A program made the position numbers and the translations under genes. Under the pieces are notes generated by a model, which made no database searches, was not told the origin of the DNA, and saw only the letters and a program-made list of their open reading frames with translations. Shown here in pieces: positions 1 to 12,211 of a stretch of DNA of 64,000 bases. The stretch's first letter is position 1, and each line of letters starts with the position of its first letter. Source of the stretch: Periplaneta americana (Eukaryota > Arthropoda > Insecta > Blattodea > Blattidae); assembly GCF_040183065.1 (NCBI RefSeq), contig NC_091121.1, positions 41,500,787 through 41,564,786 of the forward strand, written 5' to 3'.

Positions 1-3000
1 TGTCTAATCTCTCTTCCCTCTGTGTTCTCCCTGTCCCCTCTCCTTTCTCCCTGCCCCGCTGTCTAATCTCTCTTCCCTCTGTGTTCTTCCTCTGCCCTCT
101 GCTCTCTCCCTGACCACTCTGGTGTCTCTCTGTCCTCTGTGTTCTTCCCGTCCCATCTGGTCTCTCTCTGCCCCCTCTGCCACACCTCTATTCCCTCCGT
201 GTTCTCCCTGTCATCTCTGGTCTCTCTCTGTCCACTGTGTTCTTCCTGTCTCCTCTGGTCTCTTCCTGTCCCCTCTGTCCTATCTCTCTTCCTTCTGTGT
301 TCTCCCTGTCCCCCCTGGTCTCTCTGTCTACTGTGTCCTCCATGTCCCCTCTGCTCTCTCACTGTCCTCTCTGGTCTCTCCCTGTCTCCTCTGTCTAATC
401 TCTGTTCCCTCTGTGTTCTCCTTGTCCACTCTGGTCTCTCGCTTTCCCTTCTGTTTTATCTCTCTTCCCTCTGTGTTCTCCCTGTCCCCTCTGGTCTCTC
501 CCTACTCCTCTTTCTAATATCTGTTCCGTCTGTGTTCTCCTTGTCCACTCTGGTCTCTCGCTTTCCCCTCTGTTTTATCTCTCTTCCCTCTGTGTCCTCC
601 CTGTCCCCTCTGCTCTCTGTCTGTCTCCTCTGACTAATCTCCCTTCCGTGTGTGTTCTTGTCCCCTCTCGGTATCTCCCTGTCTCCTGTCTAATCTCTCT
701 TCCCTCTGTGTTCTCCCTGACCCCTCTGGTCTCTCCATGTCTCCTCTGCCTAATCTCTCTTCCCTATGTGATCCTCCTGTCGCCTCTGGTTTGTCTCTGA
801 CCCCTCTGTCTTATCTCCCTTCCCTCTGTGTTCTCCCTGTCCGCTCTGGTCTCTCCCTGGCACCTCTGTCTTATCTCTCTTCCCTCTGTGATCCTCCTGT
901 CTCCTCTGTCTAATCTCTCTACCCTCTGTGTTCTTCTTGTCCCCTTTGGTCTCTCCTCATCTCCTCTGTCTAATCTCTCTTCCCTTTGTGTTCTCCCTGT
1001 CCCCTCTGGTCTCTCTCTGTCCCATCTGTGTTCTCCCTGGCTCCTCAGTCTTATCTCTCTTCCCTCTTTGTTCTCCCTGTGCCCTCTGGTCTCTCTATGT
1101 TCTTCCTGTTACCACTGTCTTTTTTCTCTTCCCTCTGTGTTCTCCCTGTCTCCTATGGTTTCTCCCTGTCCCCTCTGTCTTATCTCTCTTCTCTCTGTGT
1201 TCTTCCTGTCCCCTCTGGTCTCTCCCTATCTCCCCTGTCTAATCTCTCTACCCTTTGTGTTCTCCCTGTCCCCTGTCGTCTCTCTCTCTCTCTTCTCTAT
1301 GTTTCTCCTGTCCCCTCTGCTCTCCCTGTCTCCTCTGTTTTATCTCTCTTCCCTATGTGTTCCTCCTGTCCCCTCTAGTCTCTCTCTCTCTCCTTTGTCT
1401 AATCTCTCTTCCCTCTGCGTTCTCCCTGTACCCTCTGGTGTCTCCCTGTCCCCTCTGGTCTCTCTCTGTCTCCTCAGTCTAATCTCCCTTCCCTCTGCGT
1501 TCTTCCTGTACCATCTGGTCTCTCCCTGACCCCTCTGTCTTATCTCTCTTCTCTCTGTGTTCTCCCTGTTCCCTCCGCTTCTTCCCTGTCCCCACCGTCT
1601 AATCTCTCTTCCCTCTGTGTTCTCCTTGTCCCCTCTGCTCTTTCCCTGTTGCCACTGTCTAATCTCTCTTCCCTATGTGTTCTTCCTGTGCCCTCTGGTC
1701 TCCCCCTGTCTCCTCTGTCTAATCTCTCTTCCCTCTGGTTCTCCTTGTCCCGCCTGGTCTCTCCCTGTCCCCTCTACTTATCTCTCTTCCCTCTGAGTTC
1801 TCCCTGTCCTCTCTGGTCGCTCTCTGTGTTCTTCCTGACCCCTCTGGTCTCTCCCTGTCCCCTCTGTCTTATCTCTCTCCCCTGTGTTCTCCCTGTACCC
1901 TCTGCTCTCTCCCTGTGCCCTCTGTCTAATGTCTCCTAAATCTGTGTTCTCCCTGTCCCCTCTGGTCTCTACCAGTCTCCTCTGACTAATCTCTCATCCC
2001 TCTGTCTTCTCCTTGTCCCCTCTGGTCTCTCCCTTTCTCCTCTGTCTAATCTCTCTTCCCTCTGTATTCTCCCTGTCCCCTCTGGTCTCTCCCTGTCTCC
2101 TACGCCTAATCTCTCTTCTCTCTGTGTTGTCCCTGTCCCCTCTGGTCTCTCCCTGTCTCCTCTGTCTAATATCTCTTCCCTGTGTGTTCTACCTGTTCCC
2201 TCTGGTCTCTCTCTGTCCTCTCCGTGTTCTTCCTGTCCCCTCTGTCTTATCTCTCTTCCCCCGGGTTCTTCCTGTCCCATATGGTCTCTCTCTGTCCTCT
2301 CTGTGTTCTTCCTGTACCCTCTGGTCTCTCCCTGCCCCCTCTGTCTCATCTCTCTTCCCTCTGTGTTCTCCCTCTCCCCTCTGTCTAATCTCTCTTCCCT
2401 TTGTGTTCTCGCTGTCCGCTCTGGTTTCTCCCTGTCCCCTCTGTCTTATCCCTCTTCCCTCTGTGTTCTCCCTGTCCCCTCTGTCTTATCTCTCTTCCCT
2501 CCGTGTTCTCCCTGTCCCCTCTCGTCTCTCTCTGTCATCTCTATGTACCTCCTGCCCCTTTGGTCTCTCCCTGACCCCTCTGTCTTATCTCTCTTCCCTC
2601 TGTGTTCTCCCTGTACCCTCTCGTCTCTCTCTGTCTTCAAAGTTTTCTTCCTGTCCCCCTGGTCTCTCCCTATATCCTCTGTCAAATCTCTCTTTCCTTT
2701 GTGTTCTCCCTGACCCCTCTGGTATCTCTCTGTGTTTTTCCTGTCCCATCTGATTATCTCTCTTCCCTCTGTGTTCCTCCTGTCCCCTCTGACTTATTAC
2801 GCTTCCCTCCGTGTTCTCCCTGTCCCCTCTGATCTCTCCCTGTCTTCTCTGTCTAATCTCTCTTCCCTCTGTATTCTTCCTGTCCCTCTGGTCTCTCCCT
2901 GTCTCCTCGGTCTTGTGTCTGTTCCCGCTGTGTTCCTCCTGTTCCCTCTGGGCTCTCCCTGTCCCCTCAGACTTATCTCTGTCCCTTCTGTGTTCCTCCT

Positions 3001-6000
3001 GTCCCCTCTGTCTAATCTCTATTCACCCTGTGTTCTCATTGTCCCCTCTCGTCCCTCCCCTGCTCCTCTGTCTAATCTCTCTTATTTCTGTGTTCTTCTT
3101 GTCCCCTCTGGTTTCTCTCTATCCTCTCTTTGTTCTTCCTGTCCCGTCTGGTCTCTCCCAGTTCCCCCTGTCTTATCTCTCTTGCCTTTGTGTTCTCCCT
3201 ATCCCCTCTGGTCTCTCTCTGTCCCATCTGTGTTCTCCCTGGCGCCTCAGTCTTATATCTCTTCCCTCTGTGTTCTTCCTGTCCCCTCTGGTCTCTCCCT
3301 GTCCCCTCTGTCTTATCTCTCTTCCCTCTGTGTTCTCCCTGTCTCTTATTGTTTCTCCCTGTCCCCTCTGTCTTATCTCTCTTCTCTCTGTGTTCTCCCT
3401 GTCTCCTCTGTCTAATCTCTCTTCCCTCTGTGTTCTACCTGTTCCCTCTGGTCTCTCTCTGTCCTCTCCGTTTTCTTCCTGTCCCCTCTGTCTTATCTCT
3501 CTTCCCCGGGGTTCTTCCTGTCCCATATGGTCTCTCTCTGTCATCTCTGTGTTCTTCCTGTCGCCTCTGGTCTCTCCCTGCCCCCTCTGTCTCATCTCTC
3601 TTCCCTCCGTGTTCTCCCTGTCCCCTCTGTCTTATCTCTCTTCCCTCTGTGTTCTCCCTGTACCCTCTCGTCTCTCTCTGTCCTCAAAGTTTTCTTCATG
3701 TCCCCTCAGGGCTCTCCCTGTCTTATCTCTGTTCCCTCTGTGTTCTCCCTGTCTCCTCTGTCTTATCTCTCTTCTCTCTCTGTTCCTCCTAACCCCTCTG
3801 TCTTATCTCCCTCCCCTCTGTGTTCTCCCTCTCCCCTCTGGTCTCTCCATGTGATTCCTCTGTCGAATCTCTCTTCCCTCTGTGTTCTTCCTGTCCCTCT
3901 GGTCTCTCCCTATATCCTCTGTTTAATCTCTCTTCCCTTTGTGTTCTCCCTGACCCCTCTGGTATCTCTCTGTCCTCTCTGTGTTCTTCCTGTCCCATCT
4001 GATTATCTCTCTTCCCTCTGTGTTCCTCCTGTCGCCTCTGTCTTATCTCTCTTCCCTCCGTGTTCTCCCTGTCCCCTCTGATCTCTCCCTGTCTCCTCTG
4101 TCTAATCTCCCTTCCCTCTGTATTCTTCCTGTCCCTCTGGTCTCTCCCTGTCCCCTCTGTCTTGTGTCTGTTCCCGCTGTGTTCCTCCTGTTCCCTCTGG
4201 GCTCTCCCTGTCCCCTCAGACTTATCTCTGTCCCTTCTGTGTTCCTCCTGTCCCCTCTGGTCTCTCACTGTTCCCTCTGTCTAATCTCTATTCCCCCTGT
4301 GTTCTTATTGTCCCCTCTCGTCTCTCCCCTTCTCCTCTGTCTTATCTCTCTTCCCTCTATCTTCTCCCTGTCCCCTCTGGTCTCTCCCTGGCACCTCTGT
4401 CTTAACTCTCTTCGCTCTGTGTTCCTCCTCTCCCCTCTGGTCTCTCCCTGTCTCCTCTGTCTAATCTCTCTTCCCTCTGTGTTCTTCCTGTCTCCTGTGG
4501 TCTCTCCCTATCTTCTCTGTCTAATCTCTCTTCCCTTTGTGTTCTCCCTGTCCCATCTGGTCTCTCTCAGTCGTCTCTACTTTCCCCCTGTCCCCTTTGG
4601 TCTCTCCCTGTCCTCTCTATCTTATCTCTCTTCCCTTTGTGTTCTCCCTGTCCCCTCTCTTCTCTCTCTGTCCTCTCTATGTTCCTCCTGTTCCTTCTGC
4701 TCCCTTCCTTGTCCCCTCTGTCTTATCTCTCTTCCCTCTGGGTTATCCCTGTACCCTCTCGTCTCTCTCTGTGTTCTTCCTGTCCCCTCTGGTCTCTCCC
4801 TGTTCCCTCCGTCTTATCTCTGTTCCCTCTGTGTTCTCTCTGACCCCTCTGATTTCTCCCTGTCCTCTCTGTCTTATCTATCTTTCCTCTGTGTTCTTCC
4901 TGTCCCTTCTGGTTTCTCCCTGGCCCCTGTGTCTTATCTCTCTTCCCTCCGTGTTCTTCCTGTCCCCTCTGGTCTCTTCCTCACTCCTCTGTCTAATCTC
5001 TCTTCCCTCTGTGTTCCTCCTGTCCCCTCTGGTTTCTTCCTTTCCCCTCTGTCTTATTTCTCTTCCATCTGTGTTCTCCATGTCCCCTCTGGTCTCCCCC
5101 TGGCACCTCTGTCTTAATTCTCTTCCCTCTGTGTTCCTACTGTCCCCTCTGGTCTCTCCCTTTCTCCTCTGTCTAATCTCTCTTACCTCTGTATTCTTCC
5201 TGTGCCCTCTGGTCTCTCCCTGTCCCCTCTGTCTAATCTCTCTTTACTCTGTGTTCTTCCTGTGCCCTCTGCTCTCTCCCTGTCCCCTCTGTCTAATCTC
5301 TCTTCCCTCTGTGTTCTCCCTGTCACCTCTGCTCTCTCCCTGTCCCCTCTGTCTAATCTCTCTTCCCTCTGCGTTCTTCCTCTGCCCTCTGATCTTTCCT
5401 TGCCCATTTGTCTAATCTCTCTTCCCTCTGCGTTCTTCCTGTGACCTCTAGTCTCGCCCTGTCCCCTCTGTCTAATATCTCTTCCTTCTGTGTTTTTCCT
5501 GTGCTCTCTGGTCTCTCCCTGTCCCCTCTGTCTAGTCTCTCTTTCCTCTGTCTTTCCTTGTCCCCTCTAGTCTCTCCCTGTCCCCTCTGTCTAGTCTCTC
5601 TTGCCTCTGTCTTTTCCTTGTCCCCTCTAGTCTCTCCCTGTCCCCTCTGCCTTATCTCTCCTCCCTCTGTGTTCTCCCTGTCCCCACTGGTCTCTCTCTG
5701 TCCTCTCTTTGTTCTCCCTGTCCCCTCTGTCTTATCTCTCCTCCCTCTGTGTTCTCCCTGTCCCCACTGGTCTCTCTCTGTCCTCTCTTTGTTCTTCCTG
5801 TCCCCTCTGTCTTATCTCTCTTCCCTCTGTGTTCTCCCTGTCCCCTCTGGTCTCTCTCTGTCCTCTGTGTTCTTCCTGTACCCTCTGGTCTCTCCCTTTC
5901 CCCTGTCTTATTTCTCTTCCCTCTGTGTTCTCCCTCTCCCCTCTGGTCGCTCTCTGTTCTCTGTGTAATTCCTGTTCCCTCTGTTTAATCTCTCTTGCCT

Positions 6001-6400
6001 CTGTGATCTCCCTGTCCCATCTGGTTTCTCTCTATCGTCTCTATGTTCCTCCTTGTCCCCTCTGGTTTCTCCCTATCTCCTCTGTCTAATCTCTATTCCC
6101 TTTGTGGTCTCCCTGTCCCCTCTCGTCTCTCTCTTTCCTCTCTATGTACCTCCTGTCCCCTCTGGTCTCTCCCTGACCCCTCTGTCTAATCTCTCTTCCC
6201 TCCGTGTTCTTCCTGTGCCCTCTGGTCTCTCCCTGTCCCCTCTGTCTAATCTCTCTTCCCTCTGTGTTGTCCCTGTCCCTTCTAGTCTCTCTGTCCCCTC
6301 TGGTCTCTCCCTGTCTCCTCTGTCATATCTCTCTTCCCTCTGTGTTCATCCTGTCCCCTCTGCTATCTCCTCGTAAACTCTGTTTTCTCCCTGTTCCCTC
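1..6400. repeat. Pyrimidine-rich satellite, 60-bp unit made of three 20-bp subunits
   Basis: The plus strand is almost entirely C and T. In the best-kept stretch (5160-5400) the pattern returns every 60 bases and each 60-mer splits into three related 20-mers: one reads TGTTCTCCCTGTCCCCTCTG, its two siblings begin TCTAATC and GTCTCTC and end in the same CCCTCTG-type tail. Elsewhere subunits are lost or gained, so the phase drifts. Long open frames on both strands run through it only because 20 and 60 force repeated codons and the sequence has few A residues; they encode Leu/Ser/Pro/Val on one strand and Arg/Glu/Gly on the other and are not genes. The array starts before base 1. Confidence 0.95.
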
Positions 6401-7340
6401 TGTTGTCTTCTGCCCCCTCTGGCCTCTCCCTGTCCCCTGTATCTCCTCTCTCTCGTCTCTGTGTTCTTCATGTACCCTCTGGTTTCTCCCTGTCTCCTCT
6501 CTCTTCTCTCTGTTCCCTCTGGTCTCTCCCTGCCTCCTCTGTTTTCTCTCTGCACCCTCTGTGCTATCTCTGTCCTCTCTGTGCTCTCCCTTGCCCTCTC
6601 TGTACCCTCTGTGTTCTGCCCGTACCCTCTGTGCCCTCCCTGTCCCATCAGTTTCCTCTCTTTCTCTTCTATGTTCTCCCTGTACCCTCTGTGCCTTCCT
6701 TGTTTCCTCTGTTCTGTCTGTCCCCTCTGTGCTCTCCCTGTCCCATGTTTCCTCTCTGTCCCCTCTGTGCTCTGCCTGTCCCCTCTCTTTCCTCTCTGTA
6801 CCCTGTGTGCTCTCCCTCTTCCCCCTGTGTTCCTTCTGACCCTATGTGCACATCCTGTTCCGTCTGTGCTCTCCCTGTCCCCTCTGTGCTGTCTCTGTGC
6901 TCTCTGTAGCCTCTGTGCTCTCCCTGTCCTCTCTGTTGTCTCCCATTCCTATCTATTTTCTCTCTGCCCTCTCAGTGATCTCTGTATCCTCTCTACTTTC
7001 TCTCTGTGCTCTATCTGTCCCCTCTTTTGTCTATTTTTCCTGTCTACTTTCTCTCTTTTCTCTATCTGCGATATCTGTACTCTGGTTGCCCTCTCTGAAC
7101 TCTATCTGCATTCTCTGTATTCTATTTACCTCCTCTGTACTCTGTCTGTACTCATTTTGGCCTCTCTTTTCTCTCTACTTTCTCTCTGTTCTCTGTCTTC
7201 TCTCTCTGTCCTCTCTTTGCCCTCTATGTGCTCTCTCTGCCTTCTCTCTTATCTCTCTGTACTCACTGTGCTCTCTCTCTCTGCTTCTCTGTGCTCGCCC
7301 TGCTTTCTCTATCCTCTCTTCCCACTCTCTCTGATCACCA
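6401..7340. repeat. Degenerate edge of the CT satellite
   Basis: The 60-bp order breaks down here into shorter CTCTGTGCTCTCCCTGTCC-like units of about 20 bases and then into irregular CTCT/TTCTCTC text with rising T content. This looks like the decayed margin of the same array, as expected where unequal exchange no longer homogenises copies. It ends at about 7340, directly against the first unit of a different tandem repeat. Confidence 0.85.
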
Positions 7341-7344
7341 CCAC

Positions 7345-8860
7345 TGCAGCTTGCCAAGTGTTAGTATGAAATGCTGAAACATTATTGAACACTACAACAC
7401 CAAACAATGAATGGAAGTAATAAATCTTGCTATGCATTTGGAAATGAATTAAGATACACATTAGTCTTTTTAATTTTTCTATAACTATTAGTATAAAATT
7501 AGTTATTATACCAAAGCACTAAAGTATTGCCACATTCATATAAATCCCGTCATGAATTTAGCAATCTTCATGCATGACCAGAGTCCCTATTGCAGCTGTC
7601 AAAGTATCAGAGTAAAGTCGTCAATTTCTATTCAAAGCAACAAGACCCTAAGAATTTGGAAAATATTTTCAAACAGTTCACTCGCCATTACTACCTCTTT
7701 AACTCTCAATGTCAATCCATTTATAATGTAAAAGGACCAAAAAAAAAGTACTGTCATAATTCTATATGTTATGGCATGAATTTAGCAATCATTATGTAAG
7801 AACAGAGGACCTATTGCACATGTCCAAGTATGAAATCGTCTATTGTTATTCAAAAGAATAACACCACAACATGTATGGATAATTCCATTTTTTTTAATTT
7901 GTAAACATTCATGCAAGAACTCAGTCGCTAATGCAGCTCTATGATTAGTAGATTAAATGAGATATTATGTAAAAGAGAAAACAAAGGTACCATAGTCTGA
8001 GACTTACATAATCCCTGGCATCAATTTAGCACTAAATATTCAACTGTAGACTACCTGTAGCTATTGCAGCTGTCCAAATGTCAGTACGAAATCGTCAAAC
8101 AATATACAACACCTGAACAAGCATAAGAATGTAACAAATATTGCTATGGATAATATGTAACCTACACATCAATCCATATAACTGCTCTGTAACTATCAAT
8201 GTAAAGTCATTTATTATGTAAACCGCTATACAAAAGTACTGTGGAGATGTATAAGTCCAGGTATCAATTTACCAATGATTATTGCACATGTTCAAGTATC
8301 AGTATGAAGTCGTCAATTACTATTCAAAACAACACCACCACAATGACCATTGGAGTTCTAATTATTTTAATTTGTACATATTCATGCAACAACTCAGTCG
8401 GTAATGCAGCTCTATAATTAGTAGATTGAGCCAATTATTATGTAAAGCAACAAAACAAAGTTATGGCATGAATCTAACAATCATTATGCAAGACCATAGT
8501 CCCTATTGCACTTCTCCAAGTGTCAGAAACAAGTCCTCAGTAATATTCAAAACGACAACACTACAAGCAGCATCCAATGTAATAAACCTTACTATGAATT
8601 TGGAAAATAATGAACCTACACTTCAGTCCCTATAAATGCTCTAAAACCATTAGTGTAAAGTCTGTTATTCTACACAATCACTAAACAAAAGTTGTATAAG
8701 TCCTGGAAAGTATTTAGCAATCATTATGCACTAAGCCACTACTGTACCTGTCCACATATCACAATGAAGTCGCCAACTAATATTCAGAACGACAAGACCA
8801 CAAAAAGCATGAGAATGTAATAAATGTTGCTATCAACTTGAAAAAAAAAAAAAAATCTAA
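7345..8860. repeat. Decayed tandem array, ~220-250-bp period, about seven units
   Basis: A landmark of the form TTGCAGCTGTCCAAGTATCA followed by a T/A-GAAGTCGTCAA-type block recurs at about 7346, 7591, 7814, 8064, 8282, 8505 and 8742, with spacings of 245, 223, 250, 218, 223 and 237 bases. Other shared blocks (TTAGCAATCATTATGCAAGA, TGTAAAGT near CATTTATTATGTAA, ATTCAAAACAACACCACAA) keep the same order. Units differ by many substitutions and indels, so the array is old. Alternate units appear more alike (the units near 7814 and 8282 share a TAATTTGTA-CATTCATGCAA block), suggesting a dimeric higher-order unit of ~470 bases. No coding content is recognisable. Confidence 0.8.
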
Positions 8861-9039
8861 CGGTAAAGCTTGTTTCACAGTTGTTCCTTCATAGTACAAA
8901 GCACATAGAAAGTTAACAAGAGGTAGAAAATATTAAAGTAGTAAAAACTAGTTACAGTGTATCTGGGCCTGGGTTGTAGGCAGGTCCTCGAAAACGAAAC
9001 AGATGATCAAACATTAAAAAGTGAACAGTTCACACTTAC

Positions 9040-9183
9040 CTTGGGCAGGAGACGAAATCTTGGCAAAGCAGAATCTGTTAACTTTGGGTGTCTCTGACCT
9101 TCTTGTGAGCTGTGTGTTCGAATGAACAATTTCTTGTCTCCACTTTGCCAACTCCACTTCTCCTTCTGGAGTCAGTGAGCCAC
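9040..9183 (-). CDS. Orphan internal coding exon of an unidentified gene
   Basis: On the minus strand a TTGCAG acceptor (ending 9184) and a GTAAGT donor (starting 9039) bracket 144 bases open in only one frame. That frame (two leading bases, one trailing base) begins GSLTPEGEVELAKWRQEI and later reads RRSETPKVNRFCFAKISS, a mixed-composition, protein-like sequence unlike the AT-driven noise around it. The length is a multiple of three, so skipping it would keep frame. I do not recognise the family. No partner exon is identified in the 7.3-21 kb interval; neighbours may lie left of the satellite or be hidden among the repeats. It could also be a single retained exon of a decayed gene. Confidence 0.55.
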
Positions 9184-9919
9184 CTGCAACAAGATTACCA
9201 AATCAAGACGTACCACTTGTTAAAACAACAGTTGCAAATCAAGTACCAGTCCTGGAAATATACTTCTACAAATCATTGCTCAATGGCATCTTGGTTTACC
9301 ACAACTCAATTCCATAATTTTCTCTCTCCCCTTCTGCACAGTCCCAGTTTATTAACTTCATCTACCCTCTGTATTACATTATAGCCAATACTTTACTTTT
9401 ATATTACAGGTATATAGAAAAGGAAAATAACTTCTAGTAACTGATAACTACCCTCCATTTCCAAAGATTGTTATTTGCTAATTTGTATGCTACTAATGAA
9501 AATCTATCGTGCAAATAATAGAGAGGAAATTGTACTTATTCTTTTATAAGCATTCTTCCGAAACTATTGCCAGTCTCCAAACTCAGTACAGCAAGATTTT
9601 CTTACTTAACACATTGAATTGTTACCACTTACTACCCATAGAAAGCATATTTTTCACATATAAGATGTTTGAATCCATAAATAAGATGTCACACAGTCTG
9701 AAATGAATAGATAATGCGTCACTTTCTGTAGTGTAGATAACAAGTTAATAATTCTAAACTATACAATCATTAAGGTAATACCGTTGCTTCAAAGTGAAAC
9801 ACTGACTTATATTGTACAAGTTAAAAATTTATTTTGAAGCTAATGCTTTAGTTTTAAATGAAATGAAAACAGAATCATTAACATTTACGCTAATTAAAAA
9901 TCTTGCTCAACAAATTGTT

Positions 9920-10440
9920 CATATAACATGCTTGGAATTGTGGTTGACACAAAGCTAACTTCGGACAACGTATTGAGCTTTGAAGTATTAAACTATCCAG
10001 GATTTATTTTTTTTTTTAAGTTTAAAAATATTTTACCATTAACATATATTAAGACTGCCGATTACGCATATTTTAACAGTACATTAAAATATGGCATCTT
10101 ATTATGGGGCAACAGTGCTCACATCATCAAGATTTTTAAATTATAGAAAAAAGGCATCAGGATTAGTCTATCACCAATTTTCATTATCATGAACATTGTC
10201 GTCCTTTATTTATTAACGAGAAGATCTTAGTTGTCACAAGTTTATATATTTTTCAATTATTAATGTATATGAAGCAAAATTTTAATAATTGGACCTACAC
10301 TTTTAGGAAAGATTGTCATGATCATAACACTATGTAATTAAGTATGTTTCATCGACCAAAACGTCGACTAACAAAAACCAGCAATAACTTTGAGATAATG
10401 GCAATGTAAGTGCCTAATAAAGTACGTACATAGGCTATTT
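9920..10440 (+). mobile_element. LINE reverse-transcriptase C-terminal relic
   Basis: The translated text contains LGIVVDTKLTSDN, then KNILPLTYIKTADYAYFNS and LKYGILLWGNSAHIIKIF, the order seen after the catalytic core in Jockey/CR1-group non-LTR retrotransposons (thumb and following region). A later frame holds RPKRRLTKT, matching the usual RR-rich tail. The fragment is 5' truncated and out of frame in places. Confidence 0.7.
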
Positions 10441-11107
10441 ATTTACTTTAAGCAGTGGTGAATTTATAAATGTTATCTGTAAATTAATTGGCTCATTAAC
10501 AAGCCTTTTTATAATAAAAAAAATTTGTTAACTCTAAGCCAAGGCTCTAAGGTCTATTACACAATTTCAGTGGCTAAAGACTGTTATGTAAAATAATAAT
10601 GACGCGCTTCCGTATAGGGGCAGTGGCAAATTGGGATTTTGGTATTTTGTACTGATTTAATAGTTACATAATATTGATAAGTGTATTTTGTTTGCGAGAA
10701 TGAAGTGATTTTCACACGCTATATTGTAATATTGGACTTGGTTATGTTATTACACAGAGGTTACATGAGGAAGTAGGATAATACTAAGTTTCATTTTAAA
10801 ATAAAAACATTTTTTTAAAATTATGGAATAAAATTAATATATATTTTTTTAACAAACGTTACATAACCTAATATTTCCTTTAACAGTGGATGACTACTTT
10901 AATAGACTATATTTCCACTCAATGTTACTACATACAGGCATTGAAACAATTACTTTCATAGGTAATATAGCACTAACTTCATGGAATTTAATATTCTGAT
11001 AGCTATTTCCTAAAATTAAAGGACGTAATCTTTCCTAAATCCCTTTGTAGCAGCTATGTTGGAATTCGGCAGTGTTGCCAACCAACCGGAATATCTGTCA
11101 GTTTTGA

Positions 11108-11361
11108 CCTGGATCATATATGTAACAGATATGTCGGGCTTATAGGCTTTAAGGTTAACAACTGTTGTCAGGTTTATTACGCTGCCATCTAGTTGTTACA
11201 TAAGGAGTCACGTCATCATTCCCATTTGAATAGCATTAGCGACTGCGCTGCCATCTCGTGTTCGTTTACGGCGGACGGGTGGCGATCCTGGCGGTTGTTC
11301 TCGTCAAAGTGCTGCCGATTTTAACGTAGCGAGGAGTTATCTGTTACATATATGATCTAGG
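11108..11361. mobile_element. 254-bp TIR element (MITE) with 7-bp target duplication
   Basis: The left end CCTGGATCATATATGTAACA and the reverse complement of the right end match over 23 bases with one difference. GTTTTGA occurs directly outside both ends (11101-11107 and 11362-11368), a 7-bp target-site duplication. The interior is comparatively CpG-rich and repeats GCTGCCATCT twice. Size and duplication length fit a non-autonomous hAT-like element; no transposase is present. Confidence 0.7.
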
Positions 11362-12211
11362 GTTTTGATCAACGTAGCAGACGGGAAAAAAAAAATGGCT
11401 TTAACGGGTGACGGATTTTCTGGCGGAAATTACGATTTACATCGTCTTTTGATATTTTTAGCTGTTGTCATTTTTAATTGTTTCATTTCAACAGCCCTGC
11501 CTATTGTTTTGTACACTGTGTATTATCCATAAGGTTTACCACCCTGCTTTTACTGAGTACAGACGGAACCAGCGACTAAAAGAGTTGGGCAAAACTAATA
11601 TGCATATAAAAGTTAGTCAAATTCTAATATTCCTTCATATTGAAGCATTTAAACTATTGCATATTAGAAATTATATAGCAATAGATCATGAAACAAAGCT
11701 GACCAAAGACGGCACAACTGCGACATTCATTTCTACTTTCGTGGTTTCCGTTTATTTTCACTCACGGCTACCAACCATCATTGAAATGTCCTCGCCATTG
11801 GTGGTCAATTCAAAATGATTTATGTACACTACACGTACGAATTAAATAAACTTTATTGCCAGTTTTATTTGAAATGGCCAATGAAACAAATGTTTGAAGA
11901 TATAATTACACAAAATTTATTGTAAACTGTATTTCTAGTTATTTTGCTTTATTAGGTGGTAATTTAAAGTTTAAAAAAAAAATTTTGACAGAAACCTGAG
12001 AGGATAAAAAAAGAGACATAGATTTTTAGATTTTTTTTTTTTTCAGTAGTTCCTGAATCCAACTTCTGAAATACTATTATTCTGTATGTGATATGGTCTA
12101 AAATTAAGTATGTTCCATCATTATGGCAAATATTATGCCGTTATCTGCAAATAAGTCATAAAATCTAAACCATGCAGTAGATATGACATCGGTAGGCGAA
12201 TATTTCTCTTA

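Noticed and set aside
1-7340. Telomeric repeat
   Set aside because: The insect telomere unit TTAGG/CCTAA is absent; the array is a CT satellite.
63-7369. Dozens of long open frames (up to 378 codons) in the CT-rich region
   Set aside because: They are Leu/Ser/Pro or Arg/Glu/Gly translations of a 20/60-bp satellite on both strands and in all frames; no start context, introns or family resemblance.
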